A stretch of 64,000 nt of DNA from a bacterium (GCA_029559475.1 JAKQBN010000055.1:1-64000), one strand, 5' to 3'; counted from the stretch's first letter, positions 26,805 to 38,680 are shown. The notes: generated by a model from the letters alone, not told the origin. Numbers and translations are program-made.

Positions 26805-28073
26805 ATGATGGTAAAAGAAGAGATCCAATATCTGTTCGACCGCGGGATGTTCGGAATGAAGCTCGGTCTGAAAAACATAACTGATCTTTTAGAATTCGGT
26901 TCTGTCGATCTTAAAAAGCTGCCGGCTGTTCATATTGCAGGAACTAACGGCAAAGGCTCTACATCTAATATCATAGCTCAGGTAATGACAGCTAACGGAT
27001 ACAGGACAGGTCTCTTCACATCACCTCATCTGCAGAGGTTCAACGAAAGAATAAAGATAGACAACTTAGAAATATCGGATGATGAATTGTCTGAATACAT
27101 TAAATTTTTCAGGCCTGCGATAGAAAAATTCAACTGCACGTTCTTCGAGGCCAATACAGCGATAGCGTTTAAATATTTTACTGATAAAAAGGTCGATCTG
27201 GCCGTGATAGAGACAGGGCTGGGCGGAAGCCTCGATTCCACTAATGTGATCACTCCGCTTTTATCGGTTATCACGGGAATAGATTTCGACCACCAGAAAC
27301 AGCTGGGATCATCGGTTGTTCAGATCGCCCGCGAAAAGGCGGGGATCTTCAAAAAAAGTGCGCCTGCCGTAGTTAATTTCAGAAGAGAAGCAGCAGGGAA
27401 GGTTCTTAGGTCATACGCAAAAAAGACAGGATCGAAGTTCCATATAGTCGATAAGCACAAAATCATGTTCAGAAATACTGACGGGAAAAAGACCCTTGAG
27501 TTCTATCTTAACGGAAAACGCGTTACCGCGACGGTAAATCTGAAAGGAAAATATCAGGAAGACAATCTTAGAACCGCTCTTACAGCTCTCAGGTTCATAT
27601 CGAAAAAGTTTAGTCTCGATCCTGAAAAGACAGCCGAAGCTCTGTCAGATATCAGGATAAAAGGAAGGATGGAGACTTTATCACAAGATCCGTTTTTTAT
27701 GATCGACGCGGCGCATAATACAGAGGGGCTTACTTTTTTAAAGAACGAACTTGAAAAAGGAGCGTATAAAACGGTGCATCTGATAATCGGTATGGTAAAG
27801 GATAAGGATTTCGAGAAAGCACTAAAGCTTATCTCGGAAATCAAAGCTGAAAAATACTTCACACAGGCTGACAATAAAAGAATGCTCGACATAGAAACGA
27901 TAAAAAACTGCAAATATTTAAAAAGAAGCGGCGCTGCGGGATTTTTCGAAAAGCCTTCTGAAGCTTTCGATGAAGCCGCAAAGAGGTATAAAAAAGGCGA
28001 CATAATAGTCGCATCGGGTTCGCATTATATGCTCGGCGACCTTTTAAACGGAATAGAAAACAAATTAAAATAA
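26805..28073 (+). CDS. folC: Folylpolyglutamate/dihydrofolate synthase
   Basis: 422 residues. P-loop [10 protein letters not shown] (~46-55), Mur-ligase central domain with [14 protein letters not shown] and GIDFDHQ, and a C-terminal domain with [10 protein letters not shown]. Adds glutamate to folates, and may also make dihydrofolate from dihydropteroate. It begins 2 nt after the pyrG stop, so coupled; ATG 26805 or 26808. Confidence 0.95.
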   Translation: MMVKEEIQYLFDRGMFGMKLGLKNITDLLEFGSVDLKKLPAVHIAGTNGKGSTSNIIAQVMTANGYRTGLFTSPHLQRFNERIKIDNLEISDDELSEYIKFFRPAIEKFNCTFFEANTAIAFKYFTDKKVDLAVIETGLGGSLDSTNVITPLLSVITGIDFDHQKQLGSSVVQIAREKAGIFKKSAPAVVNFRREAAGKVLRSYAKKTGSKFHIVDKHKIMFRNTDGKKTLEFYLNGKRVTATVNLKGKYQEDNLRTALTALRFISKKFSLDPEKTAEALSDIRIKGRMETLSQDPFFMIDAAHNTEGLTFLKNELEKGAYKTVHLIIGMVKDKDFEKALKLISEIKAEKYFTQADNKRMLDIETIKNCKYLKRSGAAGFFEKPSEAFDEAAKRYKKGDIIVASGSHYMLGDLLNGIENKLK

Positions 28074-28087
28074 AAAAGGAAAAGATC

Positions 28088-29386
28088 ATGGACGAACTGC
28101 AGAAGTACGATCTCAAAACATTAAAAAGCATGACGGTCAGGGAACTGACTGAGATAGCCATTAAGCTTGGCATCGAAGATTACGCGACTCTTTTAAAGCA
28201 GGAGCTTATTTTCAAGATCCTGGAAGGCAACACGCAAGAAGAAGAGGGACTTGAGGGTGACGGTCTTTTAGAGATAATCGCGCTCGATAAGGATAATAAA
28301 TATGGATTTTTGAGATCCCCGAACACGAACTATCAGCAGGGCAAGAACGACATTTACGTTTCTCCCGCTCAGATAAAGAAATTCGGATTAAGGACAGGCC
28401 ACTATGTATCAGGCCAGATCAGAGCGCCCAAGGAAGGGGAGAAGTATTTCGCTCTTTTAAAGGTGGACAGCGTGAACGACATGGATCCCGATTACATCAA
28501 GAAGATCATTATGTTCGAGAACCTGACGCCGTTACACCCTAACGACAGATTCAAGCTCGAAAATAAAAAATTCGGCGTCGAGAATGAAACTTTAAGGATA
28601 CTCGATCTGTTCTCGCCTTTGGGAAAAGGGCAGAGAGCGCTGATCGTATCTCCGCCGAAAGCCGGAAAAACGACTATCATGAGACAGATAGCCAACGCGA
28701 TAGCGGAAAATCATCCTCAGGCCAAGATAATGATGCTTCTTGTAGACGAAAGGCCAGAAGAGGTCACAGAGATGCAGAGAAGCATTAAAGGCGAGGTCAT
28801 CAGCTCCACATTCGACGAAAAACCCGAAAAGCATATTTCAGTAGCCAGAATGGTTCTCGATAAGGCTAAAAGAGAAGTCGAGTACGGAAAGGACGTTGTT
28901 ATACTTCTCGACAGCATCACAAGGCTGGCAAGAGCCTATAACGCGGCGGCTCCCCACAGCGGAAGGATCCTTTCGGGAGGTGTGGACGCGAACGCTCTCT
29001 ATGAACCGAAAAGATTTTACGGAGCTGCAAGGAACCTGGAGGAAGGCGGAAGCCTGACGATAATAGCCACCGCTCTGATCGATACGGGAAGCCGTATGGA
29101 CGAAGTAATCTTCGAGGAGTTCAAGGGAACAGGCAACCTCGAGCTTGTTCTGGACAGAAGGCTCGCCGAAATGAGGATCTATCCGGCTATAGATATAAAT
29201 AAATCAGGCACGAGGAAAGAAGAGCTGCTGCTCGAGACCTCAACCCTGAATAAAATATGGATATTGAGAAAAATGCTCGCACCGATGTCGAATATCGAAT
29301 CAATGAAATTCATGAAAGAGAAGATCGTACAGACAGAGAACAATACAGAGCTCTTCAAGATGATGACTAGCGGTTCGTCCTTTTAA
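28088..29386 (+). CDS. rho: Transcription termination factor Rho
   Basis: 432 residues. N-terminal helix bundle and cold-shock-like RNA-binding fold (~50-130: [31 protein letters not shown]), then the RecA-like motor with PPKAGKTT (Walker A), [29 protein letters not shown] (Walker B) and the Q/R-loop region. Hexameric RNA helicase that ends transcription. AAAAGGA precedes ATG. Confidence 0.97.
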   Translation: MDELQKYDLKTLKSMTVRELTEIAIKLGIEDYATLLKQELIFKILEGNTQEEEGLEGDGLLEIIALDKDNKYGFLRSPNTNYQQGKNDIYVSPAQIKKFGLRTGHYVSGQIRAPKEGEKYFALLKVDSVNDMDPDYIKKIIMFENLTPLHPNDRFKLENKKFGVENETLRILDLFSPLGKGQRALIVSPPKAGKTTIMRQIANAIAENHPQAKIMMLLVDERPEEVTEMQRSIKGEVISSTFDEKPEKHISVARMVLDKAKREVEYGKDVVILLDSITRLARAYNAAAPHSGRILSGGVDANALYEPKRFYGAARNLEEGGSLTIIATALIDTGSRMDEVIFEEFKGTGNLELVLDRRLAEMRIYPAIDINKSGTRKEELLLETSTLNKIWILRKMLAPMSNIESMKFMKEKIVQTENNTELFKMMTSGSSF

Positions 29387-29405
29387 AAATATTTAAGGAA
29401 TCAAT

Positions 29406-31784
29406 TTGGATAAATTCAAACGATATACTCCCTATCTGATATTTCTTACGGTAACAGTTATTCTTTTCGGAGAATTTTTGTTTACGAACGGAGTTCTTTT
29501 CAGCTCTGATCAGCTTGAGAGCGGTATTTTCTTTAGAAAATTCTATACAGATTTCGTAAAGGAATTCGGTGAAATGCCGATGTGGGACAGATATATTTCT
29601 TGCGGCCTGCCTTTCGTAGACGCTACGCACGGCGATACTTTCTATCCGGCGGCTCTTTTACAGTTCTTCATTCCGCTGCATAAGGCACTCGGATTAAAGC
29701 TCGTTCTGCATGTATTTCTCGCCGGCGTTTTTATGTTCGTTTTTCTCAAGAATTACGGTCTGAGAAAAATATCCTCTTTTGCAGGAGCTTTAGCTTATAT
29801 GACGGCTCCGATGCTTGTTACCCTCGTTTATCCCGGCCACGATGCGAAAATGTATGTCGCGGCGCTTTTTCCTCTCGGCATGAACTTTTTGTATAAAGGC
29901 ATCGAAGGCAAAGGGAATAAAAATTATGCATTCTTCGGCGCAACATTAGGATTTATGATCCTTTCATCTCATCTTCAGACTACCTATTTCGCTATGTGGT
30001 TCTATTTCTTCTACGCTCTCTACAGAGCCGTCAAAGATTATACAGTTTCAAAAAAGCTGATAAAGCCCGTATCGGGATTCGGCCTTTTCTGGGCAGGGAT
30101 CATACTCGCCGTCTTCATAGGCGCGGTCCAGCTCGTGCCTCCTTATATGTACACGAAGGAATTCTCGATAAGGGGGACCGAAGCTAAAACATCTTACGAG
30201 CACGCCATTTCCTGGGGAATTCATCCCGAAGAGGCGATGTCGCTTGTCGTGCCTGAATTCTGCGGCGAGAACAGGACTTCCCACGTTCAGAGCTACGAGG
30301 AACAGCAGGAAGTAATAAAAGACGGCGGAAATTCTTACTGGGGAAGGAACTCGTTCAAACTGAACAGCGAATATTCCGGCGTGATCCTGATACTTTTGAC
30401 GATACTAGCACTTTTCATTTACAGAGGCAAACATTTCGGCGATGTCGTTTTCTTTTTCTGCTTCGGCGTGTTCACTCTTTTATATTCGCTGGGTGACCAT
30501 ACACCTCTTTTCAGGCTGGTTTACCATATCGTTCCCGGAGTGAAAATGTTCAGAGGCCAGGGAATGATACTCTTCTTGTTAACTTTCGTCCTTGCAGCCT
30601 GCGCGTCTGTGATCCTCGATCACATCATAAGCCTGAAAGAAGACGGAAAAGCTGAAAAGTATGTTAAGCCTTTAATGATCGCTGCAGGCGTAATATTGGC
30701 TGCGGGATTAATAAAGGCGGCCGCTGCGGGCAGTATGATGGAAATTTATCAGACGTTCTTTACGCCCGAAAGAATGCCGTCTGAAGAATACTTAGGGACC
30801 ATAAGTAAAGGGATAATATTATCAAGCCTGCTGATGTCGGGCACACTTATATTAATCTGGCTATATCTGAAAAACAAGATGAGCGCGATAGTATTTATCA
30901 GCCTGATCTCCGTACTTATATTTGCCGACACATACAGAGTCGACCGGAAATTTATCCGTACGGTTTCAAAGGATGGTCTCGGTATAAAATTCACCGATAT
31001 CGATATCACAAAGCAGCTAAGGCAGCTTGAATCTGATGAAGGATATTTCAGAGTTTTGGATCTGAATATGTTCGGAGCTAACCAGCTTCCTATACACAAA
31101 GTCACAACCGTAACGGGATTCCATGACAACGAGCTTAAATGGTTCAGAAAATTCAGAGGCGTAAATATAGACGGTGTGAATACGGATGAAAATTTTACGT
31201 ATAATTTAAATGAGTATTACAATAATAATTTTTTAAAACTTTCCGGCGCCAGATTCATTTTGTACAGGCCTGAAGGCTCGCAGGGAGAGATAATCCCCAA
31301 CCAGAACTATCTTCCGAGAGCTTACACAGTAAGCAGTTGCGTAGTTATACCTGAAGAAGATAAGATCGCTGGAAGGCTGAAAACGGATTTCGATCCTGCA
31401 GCGGTCGTGATATTAGAAAAGGAACCGTCCATAAAACCTGTAAACGATTCTATCCCGCCGGGAAATGTTACAGGCTACAAATATCTTGGCAACGAGATAG
31501 AACTCACGGCTGTGATGAACAGGGACGGTTTTGTTGTAATGACTGACAATTATTTCCCGTACTGGCACGCATTCGATGAAAGCGGCAAAGAGATCGAAAT
31601 ATACAAGGCTGATCTCACTTTCAGATCTATCGAACTGAAAAAAGGTGAACACAGGATCACCTTCAAATATGTTTCAAAGCCGTATGCAGTCGGAAAATCT
31701 GCAACAATATTAGGGTTGATTTTTTTATCCGTTATTATTATTTTTGAAAGTTTTATACGGAATAAGCGTAGAAAATTAAAATAA
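29406..31784 (+). CDS. YfhO-like multi-pass membrane protein
   Basis: 792 residues, TTG start with AAGGAA 5 nt upstream. About a dozen hydrophobic segments cover residues 8-510, followed by a large soluble C-terminal domain and a last membrane segment at ~765-785. VVMTDNYFPYWHAFDESGKE then EIEIYKADLTFRSIELKKGE is typical of the YfhO C terminus. YfhO proteins belong to the GT-C-like group and are linked to cell-wall or lipoteichoic acid glycosylation. Substrate unknown here. Confidence 0.85.
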   Translation: MDKFKRYTPYLIFLTVTVILFGEFLFTNGVLFSSDQLESGIFFRKFYTDFVKEFGEMPMWDRYISCGLPFVDATHGDTFYPAALLQFFIPLHKALGLKLVLHVFLAGVFMFVFLKNYGLRKISSFAGALAYMTAPMLVTLVYPGHDAKMYVAALFPLGMNFLYKGIEGKGNKNYAFFGATLGFMILSSHLQTTYFAMWFYFFYALYRAVKDYTVSKKLIKPVSGFGLFWAGIILAVFIGAVQLVPPYMYTKEFSIRGTEAKTSYEHAISWGIHPEEAMSLVVPEFCGENRTSHVQSYEEQQEVIKDGGNSYWGRNSFKLNSEYSGVILILLTILALFIYRGKHFGDVVFFFCFGVFTLLYSLGDHTPLFRLVYHIVPGVKMFRGQGMILFLLTFVLAACASVILDHIISLKEDGKAEKYVKPLMIAAGVILAAGLIKAAAAGSMMEIYQTFFTPERMPSEEYLGTISKGIILSSLLMSGTLILIWLYLKNKMSAIVFISLISVLIFADTYRVDRKFIRTVSKDGLGIKFTDIDITKQLRQLESDEGYFRVLDLNMFGANQLPIHKVTTVTGFHDNELKWFRKFRGVNIDGVNTDENFTYNLNEYYNNNFLKLSGARFILYRPEGSQGEIIPNQNYLPRAYTVSSCVVIPEEDKIAGRLKTDFDPAAVVILEKEPSIKPVNDSIPPGNVTGYKYLGNEIELTAVMNRDGFVVMTDNYFPYWHAFDESGKEIEIYKADLTFRSIELKKGEHRITFKYVSKPYAVGKSATILGLIFLSVIIIFESFIRNKRRKLK

Positions 31785-31797
31785 AGAGGGAGTGTTT

Positions 31798-34005
31798 ATG
31801 ATCAACAATCTGTTCTGGCTGGCGCCGATAGGCTCTGTAATAGCGCTTATCTTCGCTTTCTACTTTTACAAAAAACTTCTGAAAGAAGACGAAGGCACGG
31901 ACAAAATGAAAAAGATAGCCGCGCATGTAAGAGTGGGAGCGATGGCATACTTAAAACAGCAGTACAAAGTAGTGACGATAGTGTTTGTCATTATAGCTGT
32001 GCTTTTCGCGATTATGGCTTATGTTCTTAAGATCCAGAACGAATGGGTATGGTTCGCGTTTTTAACAGGCGGATTCTTTTCGGGGTTGTCGGGATTCTTC
32101 GGAATGAAAACGGCGACTTACGCTTCAGCAAGGACTGCTTTCGCCGCTCAGAAATCATTAAACGACGGTCTAAGGGTAGCTTTCCGTTCCGGAGCAGTTA
32201 TGGGTCTTGTAGTAGTCGGACTGGGGCTATTGGACATTTCGTTATGGTTCCTTATCATGAATTACTTCTATCCTTTCGGCGAAGCGAATAATGCGATAAT
32301 CATTACGACTACTATGCTTACATTCGGCATGGGAGCTTCGACTCAGGCTCTGTTCGCAAGAGTCGGCGGAGGTATATTTACTAAAGCCGCTGACGTGGGA
32401 GCTGATCTTGTCGGAAAAGTCGAAGCGGGAATTCCCGAGGACGATCCCAGGAATCCGGCCGTTATAGCTGATAACGTAGGAGATAACGTTGGCGATGTTG
32501 CAGGTATGGGCGCTGACCTTTATGAATCTTACTGCGGATCGATACTGGCTACCGCATCATTGGGAGCCGCTATATTCGTAGGAAAAGCTGATACGTTGAT
32601 GCAGTTCAATTTCGTTATTGCACCGATGCTAATCGCGGCTGTTGGTATAGTTCTTTCGCTTATCGGTATTTTTATGGTAAAAACAAAAGAAGGCGCTTCG
32701 CAGAAAGATCTTCTCGCATCTCTGGCTACCGGAGTTAATATCAGCTCTGTGCTGATAGCTGTTGCTTCTTTTATGATCATGAAATACCTTGATATGGATA
32801 ATTATCTCGGAATTTGGGGATCTGTCGTTACCGGACTTTTGACAGGCATAATAATAGGTAAAACTACAGAATACTATACATCACATTCGTTCAAACCTAC
32901 TCAGTCAGTCGCTGATAATGCTAAGACGGGACATGCGACCGTGATTATCGCCGGTCTCGGACTCGGAATGCTTTCAACGGCTATACCGGTGATAACAGTT
33001 GTTGTAGGTACAATACTCTCTTTTCTTTTCGCATCGGGAGGAGATTTGTCTCATGTATCAATGGGATTATACGGGATCGGGATCGCTGCCGTAGGGATGC
33101 TTTCGACACTCGGAATAACATTAGCTACCGATGCATACGGACCGATAGCTGATAACGCGGGCGGTAACGCAGAAATGAGCGGGCTGGACAAGGAAGTCAG
33201 AAAAAGAACTGATGCTCTGGATGCTCTGGGAAACACCACGGCTGCAACAGGAAAAGGGTTCGCAATAGGTTCAGCAGCTTTAACAGCGCTTGCTCTTTTA
33301 GCTTCTTATGTTGACGAGATCAAGATAGCGCTCGAAAGAGCAGGACAGACTACTCTTGAAGTTGCCGGAGGGGCTATAGTAGCTGTTAATGAAGCATCGC
33401 TCAATGATTTCATGTCGGCATTCAATATCACGCTCATGAATCCGTTCGTTCTGGTCGGAATATTTCTGGGATCTATGATGGCGTTCATGTTCTCCGGATT
33501 GTCGATGCTGGCAGTCGGAAAGGCAGCAGGAAAGATGGTGGAAGAGGTAAGAAGACAGTTCAGAGAGATCAAAGGCATTATGGAAGGTAAAGCCGAACCT
33601 GATTACGCAAGATGCGTAGAGATATCCACGAAAGGCGCTCAGAGAGCGATGATGCTTCCTTCGCTTCTTGCTATAATAGTTCCGATAGTAACAGGAATAA
33701 TATTCGGAGTTCCCGGAGTCATGGGACTTCTGATCGGCGGAACATCTACGGGATTCGTACTCGCGATATTTATGGCGAATGCCGGCGGAGCATGGGATAA
33801 CGCGAAGAAATACATCGAGGAAGGACATCACGGCGGAAAGGGCTCGGACGCGCACAAAGCGGCAGTTACGGGTGATACAGTCGGCGATCCTTTCAAGGAT
33901 ACCGCAGGACCCAGCCTCAATATTCTGATCAAGTTAATGAGCATGGTATCGATCGTTATGGCCGGTCTGACCGTAAGCTTCAATATGCTTAATCTTTTCA
34001 AATAG
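31798..34005 (+). CDS. hppA: Membrane-bound ion-pumping pyrophosphatase, K+-dependent type
   Basis: 735 residues from ATG 31798; GTG 31792 is possible but is too close to the GAGGGAG ribosome site. About 16 membrane spans. Catalytic motif [19 protein letters not shown] (~220) and the second acidic loop [16 protein letters not shown] (~685) are intact. [10 protein letters not shown] has Ala at the position that is Lys in K+-independent enzymes, so K+ dependence is likely; whether it pumps H+ or Na+ cannot be read safely. Uses pyrophosphate to energise the membrane. Confidence 0.95.
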   Translation: MINNLFWLAPIGSVIALIFAFYFYKKLLKEDEGTDKMKKIAAHVRVGAMAYLKQQYKVVTIVFVIIAVLFAIMAYVLKIQNEWVWFAFLTGGFFSGLSGFFGMKTATYASARTAFAAQKSLNDGLRVAFRSGAVMGLVVVGLGLLDISLWFLIMNYFYPFGEANNAIIITTTMLTFGMGASTQALFARVGGGIFTKAADVGADLVGKVEAGIPEDDPRNPAVIADNVGDNVGDVAGMGADLYESYCGSILATASLGAAIFVGKADTLMQFNFVIAPMLIAAVGIVLSLIGIFMVKTKEGASQKDLLASLATGVNISSVLIAVASFMIMKYLDMDNYLGIWGSVVTGLLTGIIIGKTTEYYTSHSFKPTQSVADNAKTGHATVIIAGLGLGMLSTAIPVITVVVGTILSFLFASGGDLSHVSMGLYGIGIAAVGMLSTLGITLATDAYGPIADNAGGNAEMSGLDKEVRKRTDALDALGNTTAATGKGFAIGSAALTALALLASYVDEIKIALERAGQTTLEVAGGAIVAVNEASLNDFMSAFNITLMNPFVLVGIFLGSMMAFMFSGLSMLAVGKAAGKMVEEVRRQFREIKGIMEGKAEPDYARCVEISTKGAQRAMMLPSLLAIIVPIVTGIIFGVPGVMGLLIGGTSTGFVLAIFMANAGGAWDNAKKYIEEGHHGGKGSDAHKAAVTGDTVGDPFKDTAGPSLNILIKLMSMVSIVMAGLTVSFNMLNLFK

Positions 34006-34021
34006 ATAATTATATCGTAAT

Positions 34022-34052
34022 AAAAAACCCCGGCTTAGTTCCGGGGTTTTTT
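34022..34052. terminator. Strong bidirectional terminator
   Basis: AAAAAACCCCGG (34022-34033), 7-nt loop, CCGGGGTTTTTT (34041-34052). It lies between the convergent hppA and mscS-like genes and serves both. Confidence 0.93.
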
Positions 34053-34066
34053 AATTTCAATATATT

Positions 34067-35119
34067 TTATTTCTTGTATATCGTCTGCGTCGGGTAAGCG
34101 AACTCCAGCCCGTTCTCATTGAATCTTTTTAATACCTCAAGATTGATCTTTGATTGTGCTTTTAGAATGTCGGCCTCTTTTCTTATGTAATAAATAAAGA
34201 GAATACCCAGCGAGAATTCACCCCAGCTGTTGAAAGACACGAGGCAGTCTTCGCTAACGATCTCATTATTGTTCTTTATAATATCTTTTAAAATATTCAT
34301 GGCTGCGTCCATCTTCTCCGGAGAAGTGTCGTAAACAAGGCCGAGATTAACAACAACTTTCCTTGTCGGCTCGGCAGAATTGTTAGTTACGCTGGATTCC
34401 GCGAATTTAGAATTCGGCACAGTTACGAGCCTGCCTTCGAGAGTTCTGATTCTTGTGCTTCTTATGCCGACTTCTTCAACAATTCCGTTGTCGCCGCCTA
34501 TTACTACCCAGTCTCCAAGCTGGAAAGGCTTGTCGATGAAGATCATTACCCCACCGAAAATATTCTTCACAGTATCCTGGGCTGCAAGGGCAAGAGCGAG
34601 ACCTCCGATACCGAGACCTGCGATTAGAGCCATAATATCGAATCCCGCATTATCGAGCGCAACGATCAGGCCGATGATCCAGAGCAGGACTTTTACTCCT
34701 GTTCTTAGGATAGGTACTATCTGGTCGTCAAAAGTATTCTCTGATTTCTCTGCTAAAGGTATAAGTATCTCGCCTATAAGAGCGTCGATAGCCCTTACTA
34801 TGAGCCATGTGATGTTAAAAATCAGCACGAACATCAGCGCTCTGTGCATAAAATTCTCGAATCCTTCAGGAAAGGTCAGCCTGTTGAATCCCATCCACAT
34901 ACCTGTCAGAACTATGCCGTAAACGACTGGTTTTTCGATCGCGCCGATAAGAGCGTCGTCAATGTTCGTTTTTGTTTTCGCGGTAAGTTTTTTTACTACT
35001 TCCTTGATCACCCAGTAGATGGCCTTGGAAAACAATATACCTCCGAGAACGAACAGAAGAGAATAGAACCACTGTTCAACGGTATTTCCGTAAAATGTCT
35101 TTGAGAAAAATTCATCCAT
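34067..35119 (-). CDS. MscS family mechanosensitive channel
   Basis: 350 residues. Three to four N-terminal membrane spans, the pore-lining Gly/Ala-rich helix (IAGLGIGGLALALAAQDTVK, ~168-187), then the beta domain (GDWVVIGGDNGIVEEVGIRS, RTLEGRLVTVPNSKFA) and the cytoplasmic alpha/beta domain. Opens under membrane tension to release solutes on osmotic downshock. Confidence 0.93.
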   Translation of the reverse strand: MDEFFSKTFYGNTVEQWFYSLLFVLGGILFSKAIYWVIKEVVKKLTAKTKTNIDDALIGAIEKPVVYGIVLTGMWMGFNRLTFPEGFENFMHRALMFVLIFNITWLIVRAIDALIGEILIPLAEKSENTFDDQIVPILRTGVKVLLWIIGLIVALDNAGFDIMALIAGLGIGGLALALAAQDTVKNIFGGVMIFIDKPFQLGDWVVIGGDNGIVEEVGIRSTRIRTLEGRLVTVPNSKFAESSVTNNSAEPTRKVVVNLGLVYDTSPEKMDAAMNILKDIIKNNNEIVSEDCLVSFNSWGEFSLGILFIYYIRKEADILKAQSKINLEVLKRFNENGLEFAYPTQTIYKK

Positions 35120-35206
35120 ATTTCAACCTCATGTTAATTTTTTCGCAAATATAACAATAGCTGTAAGGATTAGTCAATATATAAATAGAATATTCGGACG
35201 CGTTTA

Positions 35207-35953
35207 TTATACTTTTCCCACAGGCGCGAGATATACGACGAACTCATCTTTTCCGTCAGCCTTAACGAATGAATCACACTTTTTCTGGTCATATGCGCCT
35301 ATTCCGCATGTTCCGCAGCTGACAGCCTCGCAGGCCAGATAAAGATTCTGGCACAGATGTCCGGCGTCAAGAGCAACAAGTTTAGCTGATGCGGAGCTGT
35401 AGCGCCATTCGGTCCTGTAGGGTATAGCTGTCCAGATAAAGTAAACGGCGGGATCCCAGAACTGCTCAAGCGTGGCTTCGTGAAGATCTTTTACCATATC
35501 TCTTTTATATTCGCGTTCGGGATAAAGCATATGAGCTATCGGGAGGTATCTGTAAATTCCTTTTTCCAGTCCTGTCACGTTCCAAACGAACAGGTAGGTT
35601 TCGAAAGGGTGTCTTGCTCCGCCTGAAGGTACTGTTCTGAAAGTATACTTTTCAGTAAATTTTCTTACTCCCTGGGTCGCATAAAGCAGGAATGAAAGTT
35701 CTTCTATTGTCAGAGGTTCTTTTGAGTATTTTCTTCTGCTCTGCCTGTTCAGAATTGCCTGTTCAAGTGTAACCGGTTTGATCTTCCATTCATCTTTTTT
35801 AACGAGCGGTATCAGCTGTCGTGTCCTGTCTATGGGCTTTTCCATAGCCGGAAGAGGTTTTTTCAAAGCCTGATCAGAAACTTCAAGATCCAATACGTCC
35901 CAGTTCGATCTTAAATACTCTCTGTTTTTTAAGAGTTTCTCGTTACTCTGCAT
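35207..35953 (-). CDS. SagB/ThcOx-type nitroreductase-like oxidoreductase
   Basis: 248 residues. LEQAILNRQSRRKYSKEPLT is the FMN-binding start typical of SagB-type enzymes, followed by TVPSGGARHPFETYLFVWNV and LDAGHLCQNLYLACEAVSCG. In peptide natural-product clusters these oxidise azolines; stand-alone copies like this have unknown substrates. No cyclodehydratase partner is nearby. GGAGG lies before ATG. Confidence 0.9.
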   Translation of the reverse strand: MQSNEKLLKNREYLRSNWDVLDLEVSDQALKKPLPAMEKPIDRTRQLIPLVKKDEWKIKPVTLEQAILNRQSRRKYSKEPLTIEELSFLLYATQGVRKFTEKYTFRTVPSGGARHPFETYLFVWNVTGLEKGIYRYLPIAHMLYPEREYKRDMVKDLHEATLEQFWDPAVYFIWTAIPYRTEWRYSSASAKLVALDAGHLCQNLYLACEAVSCGTCGIGAYDQKKCDSFVKADGKDEFVVYLAPVGKV

Positions 35954-35962
35954 ATTTCCTCC

Positions 35963-36337
35963 CTAAAAAATCTTTGGTATAAAAATTATCAGTCCTGTAA
36001 CTACCGATACTATAGCGGCAACCAGAACCATTGCTGAACAAAGGTCTTTCGTTATGCCGACGATCATATTGTGCTCGGGAGATACGAAATCGGCGATCCT
36101 TTCCACGGCTGCGTTAAAAATTTCGGACACAAGCACTAATCCTATGACAACTGAAATCATGATCCATTCTATGGCTGAGATATTAAAAATGATCCCGAAG
36201 GCGACAGTTACCGATGCCGCGATAATGTGTATCCTGAAATTGGGTTCTTCATAAAACATAATAGCAACGCCCTTGAATGCGTATCTGAAACTGTGTATCC
36301 TGTTCCTGACTGAAAAACCAAGGCTGTTTTTGCTCAT
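35963..36337 (-). CDS. dgkA: Diacylglycerol/undecaprenol kinase
   Basis: 124 residues with three membrane helices. Conserved EPNFRIH near residue 30 and EIFNAAVERIADFVSPEHN (~73-91), which holds the catalytic Glu and Asn/Glu metal ligands, and TKDLCSAMVLV (~96). Phosphorylates diacylglycerol or undecaprenol in the inner membrane. Next to a PAP2 phosphatase that could run the reverse reaction. Confidence 0.93.
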   Translation of the reverse strand: MSKNSLGFSVRNRIHSFRYAFKGVAIMFYEEPNFRIHIIAASVTVAFGIIFNISAIEWIMISVVIGLVLVSEIFNAAVERIADFVSPEHNMIVGITKDLCSAMVLVAAIVSVVTGLIIFIPKIF

Positions 36338-36350
36338 CGACCTGTCTCCT

Positions 36351-37103
36351 TTAAAAAACTGCCGTTATCTTTATTCCGTAAGTTCCGACATCGAAGTCGG
36401 GAATTATACCTATTAATTTATCATTTAGATCTGTATTGCCACTTCTTTTGAACGGTTCGAAACGGTAAACAAGATCCGCGCAAAGCATTCCGATACCTGC
36501 TCCAGCGAGAACATCTCCTGTCCAGTGCTTATTGTTAAGTATTCTAAGAGCACCCGTTGCAGTTGCGAAAGCGAATCCGCTATAAGCGATAAAGCTGTTC
36601 GAATTTTTATATTCGTGAAAAAGAATCGATGCGTTGGTAAAAGCGATATTCGTGTGATTGGAGGGGAAAGATTCACGATCATCTCCGTCCGGTCTCAGCT
36701 TGTCAGTTGTATATTTCAGGATCTGAACGATTATCTGCGATGAAAGATTAGCCAGAAATACGTTTTTCGATCTTTCATAAAATCTGTTTTCTGCCTTTAT
36801 TCCCATAAGATCAAAAATATATATTTCAGCCATGGGAACGTGGACTATGTAATCGTCGGCTTTAAGACTGAAGTCTTCTCCTGCCGCTTGTCTTATATCC
36901 GCCTGCAAATCTTTTTCAAACCCGCTTCCGCTTATAGCGCAACCGGCCGTTATAATCGTGATGGGCAGAATATATGGCAGAAAGGGGTTCTGATTACTTG
37001 TATTAAAACTGTCCTGCGCCTGAAGTGCCAATAAGATCGTCAGAATCAATAAAATGACCGTATGCCTGAAATTCGCTGCCAACAGATACCCCGTGTAAGA
37101 CAA
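36351..37103 (-). CDS. PAP2 family lipid phosphatase
   Basis: About 250 residues. The three phosphatase motifs are present: KYTTDKLRP (~131-139), SFPSNHT (~145-151) and a third with HWTGDVLAGAGIG (~194-206). An N-terminal hydrophobic segment and several membrane helices place it in the envelope. The frame opens with TTG at 37103; the exact start is unclear because no good ribosome-binding site is seen. Probably dephosphorylates a lipid pyrophosphate such as undecaprenyl-PP. Confidence 0.85.
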   Translation of the reverse strand: MSYTGYLLAANFRHTVILLILTILLALQAQDSFNTSNQNPFLPYILPITIITAGCAISGSGFEKDLQADIRQAAGEDFSLKADDYIVHVPMAEIYIFDLMGIKAENRFYERSKNVFLANLSSQIIVQILKYTTDKLRPDGDDRESFPSNHTNIAFTNASILFHEYKNSNSFIAYSGFAFATATGALRILNNKHWTGDVLAGAGIGMLCADLVYRFEPFKRSGNTDLNDKLIGIIPDFDVGTYGIKITAVF

Positions 37104-37141
37104 TGAAAATTAGTTCATATATTGCGTGAAATCAAGGTAAA

Positions 37142-38512
37142 TCAAACAGAATTGTATTTAGGTTTACGTCTGTATTCAACGGTTTTGGGCTCTTTGATTT
37201 CTGCCGGTTTATGCTTGAATCTGTCGGGAGACCGGTGCGCAGGCCTTTTATTCTGAACTGATTCTGAAAGTTTACGTTCAGCGACCTTTCTGGGCAGTTC
37301 CTTTGCGGAAACCGGGACCGGAGTGACGCCGGTGAACGGATAGGGGTGATCTTCGACTACCGGGATCTTTTTCGAGATAAGTTTCTCGATATCACGCAGG
37401 TAAGGTCTTTCTTCAATGTCGCAGAATGAATAGGATGTGCCTCTTGCTCCGGCTCTTCCTGTCCTGCCGATCCGGTGAACGTACATCTCCGCGATATTGG
37501 AAATTTCGTAATTAATTACATATTCAAGATCGTTCACGTCTATTCCTCTTGCGGCTATATCGGTAGCTACAAGAACTCGGGTCGACTGATCTTTGAAATT
37601 ATTAAGAGCTCTCTGTCTGGCATTCTGAGCTTTGTTACCGTGTATCGCCTCTGCCGTAATATTGTTTTTCTGAAGAATCTTAACAACTTTATCCGCGCCG
37701 TGTTTTGTGCGTGTGAAAACCAGAGCTGTTTTAATTTCTTTGTTCTTGAGAATATCAATAAGAAGCGCCGACTTGTTCGCTTTATCCACGAAGTAAACGT
37801 ACTGATCGATCGTATCTACAGTAGAAGATATTGGAGTCACTGAAACATGAGAAGGATCATTAAGGATCGTTCCCGCCAGTTTTATGATCTCATCCGGCAT
37901 TGTTGCGGAAAAGAAAAGCGACTGTCTTTTTTTCGGAAGAACGGCAAGAACTTTTCTGATATCGTGAATGAATCCCATATCGAGCATTCTGTCAGCTTCG
38001 TCAAGAACGAATATCTCAATATCCTGGAGGCTTATAAATTTCTGGTTCATCAGATCTAAAAGCCTTCCGGGAGTGGCGATAAGTATATCTATCCCGTCCT
38101 TTAATATCTGTGTCTGCGGATACTGATTAACTCCGCCGAAGATCACGGCGGTCTTTAGTTTTGTGTATCTTCCGTAGGCTTTGAAGCTGTCGCCGATCTG
38201 AATCGCAAGTTCTCTTGTCGGAGTAAGTATCAGGCTTCTTATCTTTCTTTTTCCTTCGTGTTTTCTTTCGCTGAGCAGTTGAAGGATAGGCACTGCGAAA
38301 GCGGCAGTCTTACCTGTGCCTGTCTGTGCGCACCCGAGAAGGTCGCGGCCTTTCAGGCAGACCGGTATGGATCGTACCTGTATCGGCGTCGGAGTCTTGT
38401 AGCCTTCGACAGCAATAGCTCTCAAGATCGGTTCGATTATATTTAATTGTTTGAACGGTGAATTTTCGTTCAAAGGTGAAACTTCAGATTTTATCGTATT
38501 CGTCAAAATCAT
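37142..38512 (-). CDS. DEAD-box RNA helicase (RhlE-like)
   Basis: 456 residues. Q motif region ([26 protein letters not shown]), motif I AQTGTGKT, motif Ib TPGR, DEAD in [13 protein letters not shown], motif III FSATMP and motif [15 protein letters not shown]. The basic, disordered C-terminal tail (~400-456) suits RNA binding. AAGGA abuts ATG 38512; TTG at 38506 has better spacing and could be the true start. Confidence 0.95.
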   Translation of the reverse strand: MILTNTIKSEVSPLNENSPFKQLNIIEPILRAIAVEGYKTPTPIQVRSIPVCLKGRDLLGCAQTGTGKTAAFAVPILQLLSERKHEGKRKIRSLILTPTRELAIQIGDSFKAYGRYTKLKTAVIFGGVNQYPQTQILKDGIDILIATPGRLLDLMNQKFISLQDIEIFVLDEADRMLDMGFIHDIRKVLAVLPKKRQSLFFSATMPDEIIKLAGTILNDPSHVSVTPISSTVDTIDQYVYFVDKANKSALLIDILKNKEIKTALVFTRTKHGADKVVKILQKNNITAEAIHGNKAQNARQRALNNFKDQSTRVLVATDIAARGIDVNDLEYVINYEISNIAEMYVHRIGRTGRAGARGTSYSFCDIEERPYLRDIEKLISKKIPVVEDHPYPFTGVTPVPVSAKELPRKVAERKLSESVQNKRPAHRSPDRFKHKPAEIKEPKTVEYRRKPKYNSV

Positions 38513-38680
38513 TCCTTAATTTTCTATTATTTGCGGATTATTCCGGTAATTGATTCAATACTCTATCGTTTGTTTGTTCTATGTTACATACCTGATCAAA
38601 CTTGATATCGTATCTTATTTGAAACGGTGACCGAATATAATCAATATTTTATATTAAATCAAGGCAATTAAAAGTTCTGC

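Noticed and set aside
33298-33855. 185-codon frame opposite the pyrophosphatase gene
   Set aside because: Shadow of a highly conserved gene on the other strand; low-complexity Ser/Tyr/Arg composition and no domain.
34380-34922. 180-codon frame opposite the MscS-like gene
   Set aside because: Antisense shadow of a well-supported channel gene.
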